NCBI GenBank assembly: GCA_030544215.1
Contig: JARZZO010000010.1
Span: 54,663,564 to 54,727,563 of the forward strand
Origin: Zantedeschia hybrid cultivar
Lineage: Eukaryota; Streptophyta; Magnoliopsida; Alismatales; Araceae
Direction: 5' to 3'
Length of the DNA stretch: 64,000 nucleotides
This document shows, in pieces, positions 62,384 to 64,000 of the stretch (its first letter is position 1; each line of letters begins with the position of its first letter). The translations under genes were made by a program, and so were the position numbers. The notes below the pieces were generated by a model. The model saw only the letters and a program-made list of their open reading frames with translations. It searched no databases and was not told where the DNA came from.

Positions 62384-64000
62384 CTAAAACAAAAGGAAAA
62401 TTACATCCACGGGGGCATAACAAAGCCCAATCATAAAAAATAAACATAAAAATGCGTCAACTGGCGTCTCCAAGTCATAATGTTGCTCGATCTGCTCCGT
62501 GTATCCGGCAGCGACGGTAAACCCGGGTCGGGTCGAAGCGTGGAAGCGCACGGGTGTCCTCACCAATCCTTCCCGGCGGAGAGGAATTCGACCCTGTCGA
62601 ATAAGGGTCTTGGCGCTCTGGTAGCGCTCCAAAAGATCCGGATCAATCTGCTGCAACTCCTCGCGTGTGATCTACGTGTCTTCCGTCGACGACCTCCCTC
62701 TCCAGTGGACAAGATAGCGCTGATAGGCTCCATCCCTAGAAGTAACAACCTACTCATCCAGTATATGGTCAATCTGCTCACGCCGTGTTGGAATAGAGGC
62801 TGGAAGTGGACTCTCGGGAGTAGGGTCACTTTCAAGGAAGGGAGAAGGCTCGAACGGATCACTAGGAATCACTGTCGGATCCCGATAGGCTACCAAGTCT
62901 GAAATGTTGAACGTGGTACTGATGCCATAATCCGCAGGTAAATCCACAATATATGCGTTCGGTCCAACTCGTTTTAACACTTTGAAGGGACCGACTCCTC
63001 GACCTTGCAGTTTCTTAACAGCTCCCGAAGAAAATCGTTCAGGTTTGACCCTGATCATCACGTAGTCGCCCTCTTGGAATTCCTACTGTCGCCGATGCGC
63101 ATATGTCGTTCGCTTGTAATGTTCAGTGCTGATTTCAATGTGACGACGGATGCTACCATGAAGACTCCTAGTGTGCTCTGCTAGCGACTGTGCAGACTCC
63201 GAAATACGTACATGACGGGACAAGGGAACAAGAGCTATGGGGCTTCTAGGTCTATAGTCTGTGACTATTTCAAATGAACTCATGCATGTAGACCTATTGA
63301 CCGAACTGTTGTATGCAAACTCAGCATGCTTTAAGACCTGGTCCCAACTACGTGTATACTCACCCACTAAACACCGCAGCAAATCACCCATACTTCTATT
63401 AACCACCTCGGTCTGTCCATCAGTCTGGGGGTGGTAAGCAGTAGAAAACTTGAGCTTGGTGCCCAAGAGATGCCAGAGGGTCTTCCAAAAATAGCTAACG
63501 AAACGTACGTCCCTATCAGAAACAATGGTCTTCGGCAGCCCATGTAATCGAACAACTCCCTCATAAAAGATATCGGCCACACGAAACGCATTTGAAGTCT
63601 TGGAACATGGAATAAAATGAGCCATTTTGGAGAACCGATCAACCACAACTAGGATAGAATCGTGCCGACAGAGGGTTCGTGGCAGGCCCAAGACAAAATC
63701 CATGCTAATGTCCTGCCACGGACAATCGAGCACAGGAAGCGGAGAGTACATACCAGTATTATATTTCTTCTGCTTTGTTGTAGCGCAAGTGCGGCACTAA
63801 GCAACAATCTGTGCCACATCACGCTTCAGGCTAGGCCAGAAAAAACGATGCTCAACAAGCTCAATGGTCTTGTTCCGGCCGAAGTGACCGGCTAGACCAC
63901 CCGTGTGTACCTCCCAGATGAGAAAGTTGCAGACCGAAGTCCGCGGAATGCATAATCGATCTCCACAGAAGATGTAACCCTCCTGCAATATATAATCATT
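62384..64000 (-). pseudogene. pol: Chromovirus (Ty3/Gypsy) pol: integrase and chromodomain, three TAG stops
   Basis: In minus orientation from the window edge: the integrase zinc site (EVHTGGLAGHFGRNKTIE ... CRTC), then the core with D in ISMDFVLGLPRT, D in IVSDRDVRFVSYFWKTL and E in YHPQTDGQTEVVNRSM. A GPF module follows (GVGPFKVLKRVGPNAYIVDL), then a chromodomain (YQRYLVHWRGRSSTEDTWI, near 62725-62665). The frame is continuous except for three TAG codons (63797-63799, 63083-63085 and 62750-62752), each at a position where Gln would fit. RT and gag lie outside the window. Confidence 0.92.

Noticed and set aside
1..64000. Integrated pararetrovirus, plastid or mitochondrial DNA, tRNA genes, telomeric repeats
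   Set aside because: No caulimovirid movement or coat motifs, no organelle gene sequence, no cloverleaf with A and B boxes and no TTTAGGG array were seen.

Overview
This is plant nuclear DNA made almost entirely of nested transposable elements, with one stretched-out host gene threaded through it on the minus strand. The element types (Tat-lineage Ty3/Gypsy with two RNase H domains, chromovirus, Cassandra-type TRIM, plant L1 and RTE LINEs, Ac-like hAT elements) and a SIK1/MST-type kinase point to a flowering plant with a large, repeat-rich, heavily methylated genome. I cannot name the species. No tRNA gene, functional rRNA gene, organelle segment or prokaryotic feature was recognised.

Layout. 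1-14158: the 3' part of a Tat-lineage LTR retrotransposon: end of pol (2-2488), a long repeat-rich zone (2977-4372), three matching GNRA-capped hairpins (4684-4813), an antisense ten-exon plant-mobile-domain gene (10018 down to 4984) and a roughly 3.2-kb LTR (10970-14158). A primer-binding-site-like sequence follows the LTR. 14181-21044: LINE ORF1 remnants cut by two hAT elements with perfect 8-bp target duplications, then unassigned decayed DNA. 21045-59720: seven minus-strand exons of a SIK1-like Ste20/Hippo kinase, separated by introns of up to 12.9 kb. These introns hold an L1 inserted in an L1 (19-bp duplication), a Cassandra TRIM with 5S rRNA-like LTRs, decayed gypsy and copia pieces, a full-length RTE LINE split by a 5.2-kb hAT and a 196-bp hAT miniature, and a second 5.3-kb hAT inserted in an L1 fragment. 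60854-64000: a minus-strand chromovirus (integrase, chromodomain) and its GC-rich flank.

How the parts relate. The two large hAT elements share domain order (BED finger, DUF659-type core, hATC dimerisation region, low-complexity tail), a C-terminal PRGIQRG motif and a homologous array of about 150-bp repeats inside a probable 5' intron. At least five smaller elements share their CAWGG ends but fall into three groups by subterminal repeat word (GGATCGG, ACCGGTA, ACTCG). The kinase exons stay in frame with canonical splice sites despite more than 35 kb of inserted DNA. Most transposon ORFs carry stops that fit C-to-T decay, often TAG where Gln (CAG) is expected.

Most notable: the antisense intron-containing gene and the covarying hairpins of the Tat element, the shared intronic arrays of the two hATs, and the extreme intron inflation of the kinase gene. 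All splice sites, frames and repeat boundaries were worked out by eye from the sequence. Family assignments rest on recalled motifs, not on database searches.
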